DNA from: Hylemonella sp.
Lineage (GTDB): Bacteria > Pseudomonadota > Gammaproteobacteria > Burkholderiales > Burkholderiaceae_C
Length of the DNA stretch: 63,866 nucleotides
NCBI GenBank assembly: GCA_030680575.1
Contig: JAUXVI010000029.1
Location: 1-63,866, forward strand
Direction: 5' to 3'
This document shows, in pieces, positions 16,803-26,930 of the stretch. How positions within the stretch are numbered: position 1 is the stretch's first letter; each line of letters begins with the position of its first letter. The notes under the pieces are model-generated. The model was not told the DNA's origin, did no database searches, and worked only from the letters and a program-made list of their open reading frames with translations. The position numbers and the translations under genes were made by a program.

Positions 16803-17510
16803 ATGAAACCCACGATGAAAACTGCAGCTTCATGCATTCTTTTGACCCTGGCAACGGTCAGTTTGGCCCAGCCAAGTTCGGCGCCACCGCCACAGAACGT
16901 GGTGCAGCTCTCGGCTTCGGCGGTGCTTGAGGTGCCGCACGATTGGCTGGCACTGGCCATGAGCACCAGCCGTGATGGCACCGATGCCCAAGTGGTGCAG
17001 GCCCAGCTGAAGACGGCCTTGGATGCCGCCCTGACCGAGGCCCGCGCAAGTGCCCAGCCGGGGGCGTTGCAGCTGCGCACCGGAAATTTCACCCTCACAC
17101 CACGCCGCAGCCGGGATGGCCACATCAACGGCTGGCAGGGCTCGGCGGAGCTGTTACTGGAAGGGCGCGACTTCGCTCGCATCAGTGCTGCAGCGGGCCG
17201 CATCCAGACCCTGACCGTGGCCAGCGCGGCGTTCAGTCTGAGCCGGGAACAGCAGGCGGCAGTCGAGTCGCAGGTGCAGTCGCAGGCGATTGAGCGCTTC
17301 AAACTGCAGGCGGCCGATATCGCCAAGGCTTTTGGTTTTACGGCCTACACCTTGCGGGAAGTTACTGTCAGCAGCAGCGAGCCCAACCTGCCGCGCCCAC
17401 GTTTTCTGGCCATGACGGCCAGCAACGCGTCGATGGACGCAGCGTTACCGGTCGAGGCGGGCAAAGGCGTCGTGCAAGTGACCGTGAGCGGCGCGGTCCA
17501 GTTGAAGTGA
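16803..17510 (+). CDS. SIMPL (DUF541) domain periplasmic protein
   Basis: 235-aa protein with signal peptide MKTAASCILLTLATVSLAQ and one SIMPL/DUF541 domain over nearly all of the mature part. Diagnostic segments are VVQLSASAVLEVPHDWLALA, a central RTGNFTLTPRRSRDG, and the C-terminal GKGVVQVTVSGAVQL. Family members (for example E. coli YggE) form oligomeric periplasmic assemblies and are linked to stress protection, but no enzymatic activity is established. GGAG 8-9 nt before ATG 16803 supports this start. Confidence 0.82.
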   Translation: MKPTMKTAASCILLTLATVSLAQPSSAPPPQNVVQLSASAVLEVPHDWLALAMSTSRDGTDAQVVQAQLKTALDAALTEARASAQPGALQLRTGNFTLTPRRSRDGHINGWQGSAELLLEGRDFARISAAAGRIQTLTVASAAFSLSREQQAAVESQVQSQAIERFKLQAADIAKAFGFTAYTLREVTVSSSEPNLPRPRFLAMTASNASMDAALPVEAGKGVVQVTVSGAVQLK

Positions 17511-17560
17511 GGTGGCCGCTGGGAACTTTTGGCAGTTGGCGACCGGTCAAGCGTTCTGGC

Positions 17561-19789
17561 TCAGCGCCGGCGGGCTGACCGCACACCGCTCAAACCGGCC
17601 ACGCCGCCCAGTACCTTGGCCAGCCGGCTGGAATCGGCAACTTCCACCGTCAGCGTCATCCAGGCAATGCCTTTGACGGTCTGGGTCTGGGCACCAATGA
17701 CGTTGAGTTTTTCCTTCGCGAAAATTTCCAGCACATCGCGCAACAGGCCTTGGCGGTCCAGGGCTTCCACCGTGACATCCACCGGGTACAGCGGCAGTTC
17801 GCCGGTTTTGGAAACGCCCCACTCGACCTCGATCACCCGCTCGGCGTTGCGTGCCGCCATTTCGCGCAGGTTGGCGCAGTCCGCCCGGTGCACGCTGACG
17901 CCCTTGCCACGCGTGACGAAACCGCGAATCTCGTCCGGCGGCGCCGGCTTGCAGCATTTGGCGAGCTGGGTCAGCAGCGAGTCGACCCCCACCACCAGGA
18001 CGCCGCCGCGCGAGGTGCCGTCGCTCCTGGATTTTTTGAGCTGCGGCTGCTCGTCTTGCGTGGCCGGCGGTGCTGGCGGACGCAGCAGGATCTCAATGTT
18101 GCGCAGGGAGAATTCGTCCTTGCCCACGACCTCGAACAGGGCTTCTGCCGAAGCGAAGCCGAGTTGGGAAGCCAAGTCCTCCAGCTTGATGGCGGTCTTG
18201 CCTTCGCGCTGCAGCAGTTTTTCCACCGCATCCCGGCCGCGTGCCACGGTTTCATGCACAGCCAGCGCATTGAACCAGGCACGCACCTTGGCCCGGGCGC
18301 GCGGGCTGACCAGGAAACCGAGTTCGGGGTTGAGCCAGTCGCGCGAGGGGCCACCTTCCTTGGCCGCCGTGATCTCCACCGTCTGGCCGTTTTTCAGGGG
18401 CGTGCTGAGCGGCACCATGGCGCCATCGACGCGGGCCCCGCGGCAACGGTGGCCCAGGTTGGTGTGGACGCTGTAGGCAAAGTCGATCGGTGTTGCCCCT
18501 TGCGGCAATTCGACAATCGCTGCATCGGGCGTGAGCACATAGATGCGGTCGTCGAAAAAGCCCTGGCCTTGTTGCGGCCCCGACAGGTCGCGCTCCCAGG
18601 CCAGCAGCTGGCGCAGCACGGCAATCTTGGCATCGTAGGAGCTGTTGGCCGAAACGCCGGCATAACCGCGTGAGCCGGCCTCCTTGTAGGCCCAGTGGGC
18701 CGCCACGCCATGCTCCGAATGCTCGTGCATGGCCTGGGTCCGGATCTGGATTTCGATCGGCCGGCCTTCGGCATCACGCACGATGGTGTGCAGGGACTGG
18801 TAGCCATTGGGCTTGGGTTTGGCGATGTAGTCGTCGAACTCCTCGGTGACGGGCGTGAACTGGCTGTGCACCCAGCTCAGGGCGGCGTAGCAGTCGGGAA
18901 TGGTGTTCACCACGATGCGCAGCGCCCGCACGTCATAGACCTGGTCGAAGTTGAGCGCCTTGCCGCGCATCTTCTTGACGATGCTGTAGATGTGCTTGGG
19001 CCGGCCCTGCACGCGGGCATGGATGCCCTGGGCACGCAGTTCCGACTCCAATTGGCTGCGCAGATGCTCGACATAGGCCTCGCGCTCGATGCGTTTCTCG
19101 TCGAGCAGCCGGGCCACTTGCCGGTAGGTGTCGGGCTCCAGGAAGCGGAAGGACAGGTCTTCCATCTCCCATTTGATCTCCCAGATGCCCAGCCGGTTGG
19201 CCAGCGGGGCAAACACCTGCAGCGACTCGGCGGCCAATGCCGGCGGCACCGGCAGCTTGGTGGCGGCGAAATGGCGCAGCGTCTGCAGGCGCGAGGCCAG
19301 GCGCAGCATGACCACGCGCAGGTCGCGTGAGAAGGCCAGCAGCATCTTGCGCACGTTCTCGGTCTGCATCGCCGTCGTCTGTGCCATGGGCACCGGTGTG
19401 CCCGAGCGTGCGGCCGCGACCTGGGCGGCACGCGCTTGGCGCTGCACCTGGACCAGCTTGGTCGTTTCGACCGCCAGTTCGGCGAAGCTGTCGCCGAAGG
19501 CCTTGGCGATCACCTCCTGCGGTTTGTTCAGATGGGCGCAGGCATAGACCAGGTAGCTGGCGGCCTGCATGGCTTCCGAGCCACCGATGGACTTGAGGAT
19601 GGCGGCGACCGCATCGGCGTGGGTCAGCATGTTTTCGCCGGTGTCCAGCGTCTCGCCTGTCAGCAGGGGTTCGGCAAAAGCCCGGGCCCGGGCGAGCGCG
19701 TGGTCCTGCTCCGGCAAGCTGTTCGCCGTGGCGGCAATGACTTGCGGCAGCGGCTCTGCCCCCTGGTATTCGGCTGCGTGACTTTTCAT
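17561..19789 (-). CDS. relA: RelA-type (p)ppGpp synthetase
   Basis: Long RSH protein, 742 aa from ATG 19789, which begins 8 nt after the stop of the upstream hydrolase (a GTG at 19807 is also in frame). Domain order: N-terminal HD-like region (about 45-190); synthetase domain (about 245-360, GRPKHIYSIVKKM and the EFDD motif before YIAKPKPNGYQSLHT); TGS (about 400-460, VLTPDAAIVELPQGATPIDFAY); helical region; C-terminal ACT. The HD metal residues are replaced (YACAHLNKPQEV in place of HDxxED), and EFDD is the RelA-type acidic motif, not RxKD. It should therefore synthesise but not hydrolyse (p)ppGpp. Confidence 0.9.
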   Translation of the reverse strand: MKSHAAEYQGAEPLPQVIAATANSLPEQDHALARARAFAEPLLTGETLDTGENMLTHADAVAAILKSIGGSEAMQAASYLVYACAHLNKPQEVIAKAFGDSFAELAVETTKLVQVQRQARAAQVAAARSGTPVPMAQTTAMQTENVRKMLLAFSRDLRVVMLRLASRLQTLRHFAATKLPVPPALAAESLQVFAPLANRLGIWEIKWEMEDLSFRFLEPDTYRQVARLLDEKRIEREAYVEHLRSQLESELRAQGIHARVQGRPKHIYSIVKKMRGKALNFDQVYDVRALRIVVNTIPDCYAALSWVHSQFTPVTEEFDDYIAKPKPNGYQSLHTIVRDAEGRPIEIQIRTQAMHEHSEHGVAAHWAYKEAGSRGYAGVSANSSYDAKIAVLRQLLAWERDLSGPQQGQGFFDDRIYVLTPDAAIVELPQGATPIDFAYSVHTNLGHRCRGARVDGAMVPLSTPLKNGQTVEITAAKEGGPSRDWLNPELGFLVSPRARAKVRAWFNALAVHETVARGRDAVEKLLQREGKTAIKLEDLASQLGFASAEALFEVVGKDEFSLRNIEILLRPPAPPATQDEQPQLKKSRSDGTSRGGVLVVGVDSLLTQLAKCCKPAPPDEIRGFVTRGKGVSVHRADCANLREMAARNAERVIEVEWGVSKTGELPLYPVDVTVEALDRQGLLRDVLEIFAKEKLNVIGAQTQTVKGIAWMTLTVEVADSSRLAKVLGGVAGLSGVRSARRR

Positions 19790-19796
19790 AGGTGAC

Positions 19797-20699
19797 TCAG
19801 GCTTCACCGAACAGGAAGTCGCTGACCACCTGGACCTGATCCGGGGCGATCAGGGTCGGGGCGTGCCCGACGCCGGCAAACTCCACCAGTCGCGCCTTCG
19901 GTCCGCGCTGCGTCATGGCAGCCGCGGTTTCAGCCGACAGCAGGTCGGACTGGGTGCCGCGGATCAGCAGCGTCTTGCTGCGGATGGCGTCATACAGGCG
20001 CCACAACACGGCTTCGCCCTGGATGCCGGCTTCCGGTGTCAGTGCTTTGAAGGGCAGGGCAATGGCCGGGTCGTAGTGCAGCACGAAGCCGCCAGCCTCA
20101 TCCGTAGCGGGTTTGATCATGGGACGCGTGAGGGCCAGCCACTGCTCGCGCGTGTGCGGCCCGAAGCTTGACGAGAGGACCCACAGGGCGTCGGCCGCCT
20201 GTTCCAGCGACTGGAACCGGACCGGCTGCCCCAGATAGGTGCCGATGCGCTCAATCGCCTGCCACTGGACCACCGGGCCGACATCGTTGAGCACCAGGCG
20301 TCGGATTGGCGCCGGCAACGGCAGCTCGAGTTGGCCGCACAGTCCCAGGCCGATCAGCCCACCCATGCTGGTGCCGACCCAGTCGAGCGTGGCCGGCTGC
20401 AATTGCTGGAGCAGCACCAGCATGTCGGCGGCATAGATCGGCAACTGGTAACCCATCGGGTCCTTGAGCCAGTCGCTCTGGCCGCGCCCCACCACGTCGG
20501 GGCAGACCACGCGCACATCGTCTCCACCGCGTGCGCACAGGGCTTGCGCCAGCACATCGAAGTCGCGGCCCTGGCGCGCCAGACCGTGCACGCACATCAC
20601 CACATGGCCGGCCTGGGGCTTGCCCCACTGCCAGTACGCCATGCGATGGCCACCGTTGGCGTCGGGGCAGGATACGTAGTTCAGCGTAGGCTCGGACAT
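19797..20699 (-). CDS. Alpha/beta hydrolase
   Basis: 300-aa alpha/beta-hydrolase fold protein from ATG 20699 (in-frame ATG also at 20744). The oxyanion region is VHGLARQGRDFD. The nucleophile elbow GTSMGG carries Ser near residue 112, and the catalytic His is in GVGHAPTL near the C-terminus. Substrate unknown. It diverges from the 3-hydroxybutyrate dehydrogenase gene and runs into relA with a gap of 7 nt. No signal peptide. Confidence 0.8.
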   Translation of the reverse strand: MSEPTLNYVSCPDANGGHRMAYWQWGKPQAGHVVMCVHGLARQGRDFDVLAQALCARGGDDVRVVCPDVVGRGQSDWLKDPMGYQLPIYAADMLVLLQQLQPATLDWVGTSMGGLIGLGLCGQLELPLPAPIRRLVLNDVGPVVQWQAIERIGTYLGQPVRFQSLEQAADALWVLSSSFGPHTREQWLALTRPMIKPATDEAGGFVLHYDPAIALPFKALTPEAGIQGEAVLWRLYDAIRSKTLLIRGTQSDLLSAETAAAMTQRGPKARLVEFAGVGHAPTLIAPDQVQVVSDFLFGEA

Positions 20700-20783
20700 G
20701 GTGAAATCTTGTGACTGAAGATAATGTGACAGCAGTACCGTCATCCTAATTCATCCATTGCATCCCCTGATCGGAGAAAGACC

Positions 20784-21566
20784 ATGCTCAAAGGCAAAAC
20801 CGCCCTCGTGACCGGCTCCACCAGCGGCATCGGCCTCGGCATTGCCAAGGCGCTGGCCCGCCAAGGCGCCAACATCGTGCTAAACGGCTTCGGTGATATC
20901 GAAGGTCCCAAGGCCGAGATCGCTCCGCTCGGCGTCAAAGTGGCCTACCACGGGGCCGACATGAGCAAGGCGGCTGACATCGAGGACATGATGAAGTACG
21001 CCGCGGCGCAATTCGGCCGTGTGGACATCCTGGTCAACAATGCCGGCATCCAGCATGTGGCGCGTATTGAGGACTTTCCTGTCGAACGCTGGGACGCCGT
21101 CCTGGCGATCAACCTCACCAGCGCGTTTCACACCACGCGTCTGGCGCTGCCGGCCATGCGTGCAGCAGACAATGGCAAAGGGTGGGGCCGCATCATCAAC
21201 GTGGCCTCGGTGCACGGACTGGTGGCCTCAGCCGAGAAATCGGCCTACGTGGCGGCCAAGCACGGCATCGTCGGCCTGACCAAGGTGACGGCACTGGAAA
21301 ACGCGACCAGCGGCGTGACCTGCAACGCCATCTGTCCGGGTTGGGTGCTGACGCCGCTGGTGCAAAAACAGGTGGACGCCAAAGCCGCCGCGTTGGGCCT
21401 GTCCAACGAGGAGGCCAAAAAACTACTGTTGGGCGAGAAAGAGCCCTCGCTGCAGTTCACCACGCCCGATGAACTGGGCGAGCTGGCCGTGTTCTTCTGC
21501 TCGCCGGCGGCCAACAATGTGCGCGGGGTGGCGTGGAATATGGATGGGGGCTGGGCCGCCCAGTAA
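20784..21566 (+). CDS. bdhA: D-3-hydroxybutyrate dehydrogenase
   Basis: NAD-dependent short-chain dehydrogenase, 260 aa, interconverting 3-hydroxybutyrate and acetoacetate in polyhydroxybutyrate/ketone-body metabolism. Rossmann motif TGSTSGIG at residues 10-17, NNAGIQHVA near 87, the catalytic Ser in NVASVHGL, and YVAAKHG (Tyr/Lys). CPGWVLTPLVQKQ follows, as in characterised BDH enzymes. GGAG 11-14 nt before the ATG is a plausible ribosome site. Divergent from the alpha/beta hydrolase. Confidence 0.92.
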   Translation: MLKGKTALVTGSTSGIGLGIAKALARQGANIVLNGFGDIEGPKAEIAPLGVKVAYHGADMSKAADIEDMMKYAAAQFGRVDILVNNAGIQHVARIEDFPVERWDAVLAINLTSAFHTTRLALPAMRAADNGKGWGRIINVASVHGLVASAEKSAYVAAKHGIVGLTKVTALENATSGVTCNAICPGWVLTPLVQKQVDAKAAALGLSNEEAKKLLLGEKEPSLQFTTPDELGELAVFFCSPAANNVRGVAWNMDGGWAAQ

Positions 21567-21609
21567 GCACTCCGTGAGCAGGCGCAGGGCGCGCCTGCCG
21601 GTGGCGGCG

Positions 21610-23118
21610 CTACTTTCGCTTCGAGCCGCCCAAGATGCTGCCCAGGACCCCGCGGATGATCTGTCGGCCGACCTCCCGGCCAATGGAACTGGCGGCACTC
21701 TTGATCAACTGCTCACCGGCGCTGGCGCGCGTGCGTTTGGCGCCGCCACCGAGCAGGCCACCCAGGGTGTCGAGCAGGCCGCCGCCGGACGATTCCTTGT
21801 CCTGCGCCAATGCGTCTGCCTGGCCTGTACCCATGCGCGCCTGGGTCCGGCCTGACAGCAACTCGAAAGCCGACTCGCGGTCCACCGTTTTTTCATAGAC
21901 ACCGGCCACCATCGAGTGGGCGATCAGGGCCTTGCGCTGATCCGGCGTGATGGGGCCGATCTGGCTGCCGGGCGGCAGCACATAGACGCGCTCGGTGATG
22001 CCCGGACGGCCCTTGTCGTCCAGAAAGCTCACCAGCGCCTCGCCGACGGCCAGTTCTGTGATGGCGGTGGCGATATCGAGCTTGGGGTTTTGTCGCATGG
22101 TCTCGGCCGCCGACTTCACCGCCTTCTGGTCGCGCGGCGTGAAGGCGCGCAGGGCGTGTTGCACGCGGTTGCCGAGCTGGCCGAGCACGCTGTCGGGGAT
22201 GTCGAGCGGGTTCTGCGTGACGAAATACACGCCCACACCCTTGCTGCGCACCAGCCGCACCACCAGTTCGATGCGCTCCAGCAGGGCCTTGGGTGCGTCG
22301 TTGAAGAGCAGGTGGGCCTCGTCAAAGAAGAACACCAGTTTGGGTTTGTCCAGGTCGCCCACTTCCGGCAGGTGCTCGAACAGCTCGCTCAGCAGCCAGA
22401 GCAGGAAGGTGGCGTACAGGCGCGGCGCGTTCATCAGCTTGTCGGCGGCCAGGATGTTGACCACACCGCGACCCCGGGTGTCGGTCTGCATGAAGTCGGC
22501 GATGTTGAGCATGGGCTCGCCGAAGAACTTGTCGCCGCCCTGGGCTTCGATCTGCAACAGGCCGCGCTGGATGGCGCCGATGCTGGCGGCGCTGATGTTG
22601 CCGTATTGGGTGGTGAACTGCGAGGCGTTGTCACCCACGTGTTGGCACATGGTGCGCAGGTCCTTCATGTCGAGCAGCAGCAGCCCCTGGTCGTCGGCTA
22701 TTCTGAACACCAGCTGCAGCACGCCTTCCTGCGTCTCGTTCAGGTTGAGCATGCGGCCCAGCAGCAGAGGGCCGAGGTCGCTGACGGTGGCGCGCACCGG
22801 ATGGCCCTGTTCACCAAACACATCCCACAGGGTGGTGGGGCATGCTATCGATTCAGGAGCGGTCAGCGCACGCTCCTTGAGGACTTTGGCCAGTTTTTCA
22901 CCGACAACGCCGGCTTGCGAGATGCCGGTGAGGTCGCCTTTGACATCGGCCAGGAAGACCGGCACGCCCAGCGCCGAGAAACCCTCGGCCAGGGTCTGCA
23001 GCGTGATGGTCTTGCCGGTGCCGGTGGCGCCGGTGATCAGGCCGTGGCGGTTGGCCTTGTCGGGCCGCAAGAAGCACTGTGTGTCGTTGTGCTGGGCAAT
23101 CAGGATCGGATCAGCCAT
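21610..23118 (-). CDS. HerA-like ATPase (DUF853/YjgR family)
   Basis: 502-aa P-loop ATPase related to the FtsK/HerA superfamily (E. coli YjgR type). Walker [15 protein letters not shown] lies near residues 31-44; [11 protein letters not shown] near 240 is Walker B. The C-terminal quarter is Gly/Ala/Ser-rich ([18 protein letters not shown]) and basic at the very end. The cellular role of this family is not established. The neighbours (bdhA, yebC) give no hint of a defence role, and no NurA or Sir2 partner is adjacent. Confidence 0.88.
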   Translation of the reverse strand: MADPILIAQHNDTQCFLRPDKANRHGLITGATGTGKTITLQTLAEGFSALGVPVFLADVKGDLTGISQAGVVGEKLAKVLKERALTAPESIACPTTLWDVFGEQGHPVRATVSDLGPLLLGRMLNLNETQEGVLQLVFRIADDQGLLLLDMKDLRTMCQHVGDNASQFTTQYGNISAASIGAIQRGLLQIEAQGGDKFFGEPMLNIADFMQTDTRGRGVVNILAADKLMNAPRLYATFLLWLLSELFEHLPEVGDLDKPKLVFFFDEAHLLFNDAPKALLERIELVVRLVRSKGVGVYFVTQNPLDIPDSVLGQLGNRVQHALRAFTPRDQKAVKSAAETMRQNPKLDIATAITELAVGEALVSFLDDKGRPGITERVYVLPPGSQIGPITPDQRKALIAHSMVAGVYEKTVDRESAFELLSGRTQARMGTGQADALAQDKESSGGGLLDTLGGLLGGGAKRTRASAGEQLIKSAASSIGREVGRQIIRGVLGSILGGSKRK

Positions 23119-23177
23119 GGCATTCCCAAAAAGTACAATTCACTCCCCATAGCGTAACGAACTTTTAAGGAATCCCC

Positions 23178-23897
23178 ATGGCTGGACACAGTAAATGGGC
23201 CAATATTCAGCACCGCAAAGGCCGCCAGGACGAGAAGCGCGGCAAGATCTGGACCCGCATCATCCGTGAGATCACCGTGGCGGCACGCGCCGGTGGCGGC
23301 GACCCGGCCGCCAACCCACGCCTGCGCCTGGCCATCGACAAAGCCAAGGCGGCCAACATGCCGGCCGACCGCGTCAAGTACAACATCGACAAGGCCACCG
23401 GCAACCAGGAAGGTGTGACCTACGAGGAAATCCGCTACGAAGGCTATGGCATCGGTGGCGCAGCCATCATCGTCGACACCATGACCGACAACCGGGTGCG
23501 TACCGTGGCCGAGGTGCGCCACGCTTTCAGCAAACACGGCGGCAATATGGGCACCGAGGGCTCGGTGGCGTTCCAGTTCAAGCACTGCGGCCAGCTGATC
23601 TTCGCGCCGGGGACATCTGAGGACAAGGTGATGGACGTGGCGCTGGAGGCCGGTGCCGAGGATGTTGTGACCGGTGACGATGGCGCCATCGAGGTGCTGA
23701 CGGCGCCGGGTGATTTTGAAGCCGTGAAGAATGCCTTGGAGGCCGCCGGCCTCCAGCCCGAGGTGGCCGAGGTCACGATGCGACCGGAAAACACGATCGA
23801 ACTCGGCGGCGATGATGCTGCCAAAATGCAGAAACTGCTGGACGCGCTGGAAGACCTGGATGATGTGCAAGAGGTCTATCACAACGCTGGACTGTGA
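23178..23897 (+). CDS. YebC/PmpR-family protein
   Basis: 239-aa TACO1/YebC-family protein starting [18 protein letters not shown]. All three conserved domains are present. Family members have been described as DNA-binding regulators (PmpR) and as factors helping ribosomes through stalling sequences. Which role applies here cannot be seen. AAGGA precedes the ATG at a normal distance. A structured repeat begins 4 nt after its TGA. Confidence 0.95.
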   Translation: MAGHSKWANIQHRKGRQDEKRGKIWTRIIREITVAARAGGGDPAANPRLRLAIDKAKAANMPADRVKYNIDKATGNQEGVTYEEIRYEGYGIGGAAIIVDTMTDNRVRTVAEVRHAFSKHGGNMGTEGSVAFQFKHCGQLIFAPGTSEDKVMDVALEAGAEDVVTGDDGAIEVLTAPGDFEAVKNALEAAGLQPEVAEVTMRPENTIELGGDDAAKMQKLLDALEDLDDVQEVYHNAGL

Positions 23898-23901
23898 TTG
23901 A

Positions 23902-24001
23902 ACACCCCCAGGCTGCGCGCACTTCGTGTCGCTCCGCCACCCCCCTTGCAGGGGGCGGACACCAGTGGTCCGGCCAAGCCGGTTCCACGGTGTCCCCTGG
24001 G
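23902..24001 (-). repeat. Stop-abutting structured repeat, copy A
   Basis: About 100 bp beginning ACACCCCCAGGCTGCGCGC 4 nt after the yebC stop. It is the same element as 54567-54663 and 58639-58733 (strand given in the orientation of those copies). It contains three small hairpins: around CACTTCGTG, around CCCCCTTGCAGGGGG, and around the GGCC..GGCTT segment. It ends 53 nt before purD. See findings. Confidence 0.8.
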
Positions 24002-24054
24002 CTGATTTGGTTTGCGCGCCTGCATACTGGGCTGAAGGCGAAATAAGGATTGAT

Positions 24055-25347
24055 ATGAAAGTACTCGTGATTGGTGGCGGCGGCCGGGAACACGCACTGG
24101 CTTGGAAGCTGGCCCAGTCTCCCAAGGTGCAGGTGGTTTATGTGGCGCCAGGCAACGGGGGCACGGCGCGCGATGCGTGCCTGCAAAACGTGCCGATCAC
24201 GGATGTCAAGGAACTGCGAGCCTGGGCACAGGCCGAAAAAATCGGTCTGACGGTGGTGGGGCCCGAGGCACCGCTGGCTGCCGGCGTGGTGGACGAGTTC
24301 CGTGCCCATGGCCTGCGCGTGTTCGGCCCGACCAAGGCCGCGGCCCAGCTGGAGAGTTCCAAGGCCTTTTCCAAGGCTTTCATGAAGCGCCATGCGATTC
24401 CGACGGCCGAGTACGACACCTTCTCCGACCCGGTGGCGGCCCACGCCTATGTCGACAAGATGGGCGCGCCTATCGTGGTCAAGGCCGACGGCCTGGCCGC
24501 CGGCAAGGGTGTGGTGGTGGCCATGAACTTGGCCGAGGCGCATGAGGCGATTGATTTCATGCTGCTGGACAACAAGCTCGGTGTCAGCCACAACGAGGGT
24601 GGGGCACGTGTGGTGATCGAGGAGTTTCTGCAGGGCGAGGAAGCCAGCTTCATCGTGCTGTGCGACGGCAAGAACGTCACGGCACTGGCCACCAGCCAGG
24701 ACCACAAGCGCCTGCTCGATGCCGACCAGGGGCCCAACACCGGCGGCATGGGTGCTTATTCGCCGGCACCGGTGGTGACGCCTGAAGTGCACGCCCGTGC
24801 CATGCGCGAGATCATCCTGCCGACCATCAAGGGCATGGAAAAAGACGGCATTCCCTACACTGGTTTCCTCTACGCCGGCCTGATGATTGATGCCGAGGGG
24901 GCGCCGAAAACGCTGGAGTTCAACTGCCGCATGGGCGACCCGGAGACCCAGCCCATCATGATGCGCTTGAAGAGCGATCTGGTTGATGTGATGCTGGCCG
25001 CGACCGAACCGGGGCCGCATGGGCGGCTGGATCAGGTCGAGTTGGAGTGGGACCGTCGCTGTGCCTTGGGTGTGGTGATGGCCGCCCACGGTTATCCGAT
25101 GAATCCGCGCAAGGGTGACGTCATCACGGGCCTGCCGGCGGATGCCGACGACGCCATGGTGTTTCATGCCGGCACGGAGATGAAGGACGGCCAGGTGCTG
25201 ACCTCCGGCGGCCGTGTGCTGTGCGTCACGGCGCTGGCCGATAGTGTGAAACAGGCGCAGCAACGCGCCTATGAGGTGGCGAAGGGCATCCATTTCGACG
25301 GCATGCAGTACCGTACTGACATCGGCTACCGCGCCATCAAAGGCTGA
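24055..25347 (+). CDS. purD: Phosphoribosylamine-glycine ligase PurD
   Basis: Second step of de novo purine synthesis (GAR synthetase), ATP-grasp enzyme, 430 aa. It starts MKVLVIGGGGREHALAWKL; AAGGA 7 nt upstream supports ATG 24055. ATP-grasp segments include PIVVKADGLAAGKGVVVA near residues 140-157, and FNCRMGDPETQ near 290 carries the metal-binding residues. The frame extends upstream through the repeat element to 23926, but those residues are not PurD-like. Confidence 0.97.
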   Translation: MKVLVIGGGGREHALAWKLAQSPKVQVVYVAPGNGGTARDACLQNVPITDVKELRAWAQAEKIGLTVVGPEAPLAAGVVDEFRAHGLRVFGPTKAAAQLESSKAFSKAFMKRHAIPTAEYDTFSDPVAAHAYVDKMGAPIVVKADGLAAGKGVVVAMNLAEAHEAIDFMLLDNKLGVSHNEGGARVVIEEFLQGEEASFIVLCDGKNVTALATSQDHKRLLDADQGPNTGGMGAYSPAPVVTPEVHARAMREIILPTIKGMEKDGIPYTGFLYAGLMIDAEGAPKTLEFNCRMGDPETQPIMMRLKSDLVDVMLAATEPGPHGRLDQVELEWDRRCALGVVMAAHGYPMNPRKGDVITGLPADADDAMVFHAGTEMKDGQVLTSGGRVLCVTALADSVKQAQQRAYEVAKGIHFDGMQYRTDIGYRAIKG

Positions 25348-25356
25348 CGTTCAAGG

Positions 25357-26004
25357 ATGCCCCTGAACGATTTTCCCCGGCCCTATCCGGTGCAGTTTGC
25401 CGGCAGTGCCTTGGCACGCTGGATTCTGCGGCGCTTGGGTTGGCGGGTTGATTTTGCAGGACTGCCGGCCATGCAAGGCGTGCTGGCGGTCTATCCTCAT
25501 ACGAGCAACTGGGACTTCATGCTCCTGGTGGTCGTCAAATGGGCAGTGGGGGTGCCGGTGCGTTTCTGGGGCAAGGACAGCCTGTTTCGCGTCCCTCTGT
25601 TCGGCCGCTGGCTGCGCTGGCTCGGTGGTCTGCCCGTGCGCCGGACCGCCTCGCACGGTGTGGTGGCCGAGACCGTGGCGCAGCTGGCACAGGCGCGCCA
25701 ACGGGGCGAGTATTTCTGGCTGGCCCTGGCGCCGGAAGGTACGCGCAAGCACATTCCGGGCTGGCGCAGTGGTTTTTACCGCACGGCCGTCACAGCCTCG
25801 GTGCCACTGGGCTTGGTGCGCGTCGATTACCGTCTGCGTGAAGTCAGGGTGGTGGACTTCATCCGCCTGACGGGGCGTGAGACCGAAGATTTCCGCCGCA
25901 TTGCCCATGTGTATGCCGGCGTGACAGGCTACACCCCGGTGAATGCGGCGCCGATCCGCCTGCTTGAGCCTGACGTACCGCGTACCGACACCATTGTGAA
26001 ATGA
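25357..26004 (+). CDS. 1-acyl-glycerol-3-phosphate-type acyltransferase (PlsC family)
   Basis: 215-aa lysophospholipid acyltransferase-like protein. The catalytic HX4D motif is PHTSNWDF (His near residue 48). APEGTRK near 128 is the conserved substrate-binding EGTR segment. Membrane association is likely through hydrophobic stretches, but there is no obvious signal peptide. Substrate may be a lysophospholipid or a related lipid. It starts 9 nt after purD, and its stop overlaps the hemF start (ATGA). Confidence 0.85.
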   Translation: MPLNDFPRPYPVQFAGSALARWILRRLGWRVDFAGLPAMQGVLAVYPHTSNWDFMLLVVVKWAVGVPVRFWGKDSLFRVPLFGRWLRWLGGLPVRRTASHGVVAETVAQLAQARQRGEYFWLALAPEGTRKHIPGWRSGFYRTAVTASVPLGLVRVDYRLREVRVVDFIRLTGRETEDFRRIAHVYAGVTGYTPVNAAPIRLLEPDVPRTDTIVK

Positions 26005-26930
26005 CCATGACAACTGAAACTTCGAATGTCGCTGCCGTGCGCCAGTACCTGCAGGATCTGCAGTTGCGCATCACGACGGCCATCACCCGGATTGACGGCA
26101 GCGACTTCCTGGCCGATGCCTGGGAAAAGGCGCCGGGTGAGCCGCTGCAAGGCACTGGCCTGACCAAGATCATGGAAGGCGGGCGCGTTTTTGAGCGTGC
26201 CGGCTGTGGTTTTTCACATGTGCGCGGCCCCAAGCTGCCGCCATCGGCCACCCAGCATCGGCCGGAGTTGTCTGGTGCGCCATTCGAGGCCATGGGTGTT
26301 TCCCTGGTGTTCCACCCGCGCAATCCCTACGTGCCGACGGTGCACATGAACGTGCGCATGTTGGCCGCCAAGGGGCGGGATGGGCAGGACGTCTGCTGGT
26401 TTGGCGGGGGCATGGACCTGACGCCATACTATGGTTTCGAGGAAGATGCGGTGCATTTTCATACCGTCTGCCGCGACGCGCTGACACCTTTCGGTGATGA
26501 CAAGTACCCGCGCTTCAAGACTTGGTGCGACGAGTACTTCTTCCTGAAGCACCGCAATGAGCAGCGTGGGGTCGGTGGGGTGTTTTTCGACGATTTTTCC
26601 GAACTCGGCTTCGATGGCAGTTTTGCCATGATGCGTGCTGTGGGGGATGCTTTTCTGGATGCTTATCTGCCCATCGTCGAGCGGCGGCAGTCCCTCGCAC
26701 ACGGCGAGCGCGAACGCGATTTCCAGCTGTACCGGCGCGGCCGTTATGTCGAATTCAATCTGGTGTGGGACCGTGGCACACACTTTGGCCTGCAGTCGGG
26801 CGGGCGCACCGAGTCCATCCTGCTGTCCATGCCGCCGCTGGTGAGCTGGGCCTATCAGCAGCAGCCGGAGCCGGGTTCGCCGGAAGAGGCTCTGTACACG
26901 AAGTTCCTACCGCGGCGGGACTGGGTTTGA
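26001..26930 (+). CDS. hemF: Oxygen-dependent coproporphyrinogen III oxidase HemF
   Basis: Aerobic oxidative decarboxylation of coproporphyrinogen III to protoporphyrinogen IX in heme synthesis. 309 aa. Family signatures are visible: [52 protein letters not shown] and [19 protein letters not shown]. The start overlaps the acyltransferase stop by 4 bp. Its TGA is overlapped by the TTG start of nadD. Confidence 0.97.
   Translation: MTMTTETSNVAAVRQYLQDLQLRITTAITRIDGSDFLADAWEKAPGEPLQGTGLTKIMEGGRVFERAGCGFSHVRGPKLPPSATQHRPELSGAPFEAMGVSLVFHPRNPYVPTVHMNVRMLAAKGRDGQDVCWFGGGMDLTPYYGFEEDAVHFHTVCRDALTPFGDDKYPRFKTWCDEYFFLKHRNEQRGVGGVFFDDFSELGFDGSFAMMRAVGDAFLDAYLPIVERRQSLAHGERERDFQLYRRGRYVEFNLVWDRGTHFGLQSGGRTESILLSMPPLVSWAYQQQPEPGSPEEALYTKFLPRRDWV

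Noticed and set aside
17561..19789. Bifunctional SpoT/Rel assignment
   Set aside because: The HD metal-binding residues are replaced and the synthetase loop has EFDD, the RelA type.
21610..23118. HerA-like ATPase as part of a defence system
   Set aside because: It matches the widespread chromosomal DUF853/YjgR type; no nuclease, Sir2 or other effector gene is adjacent.
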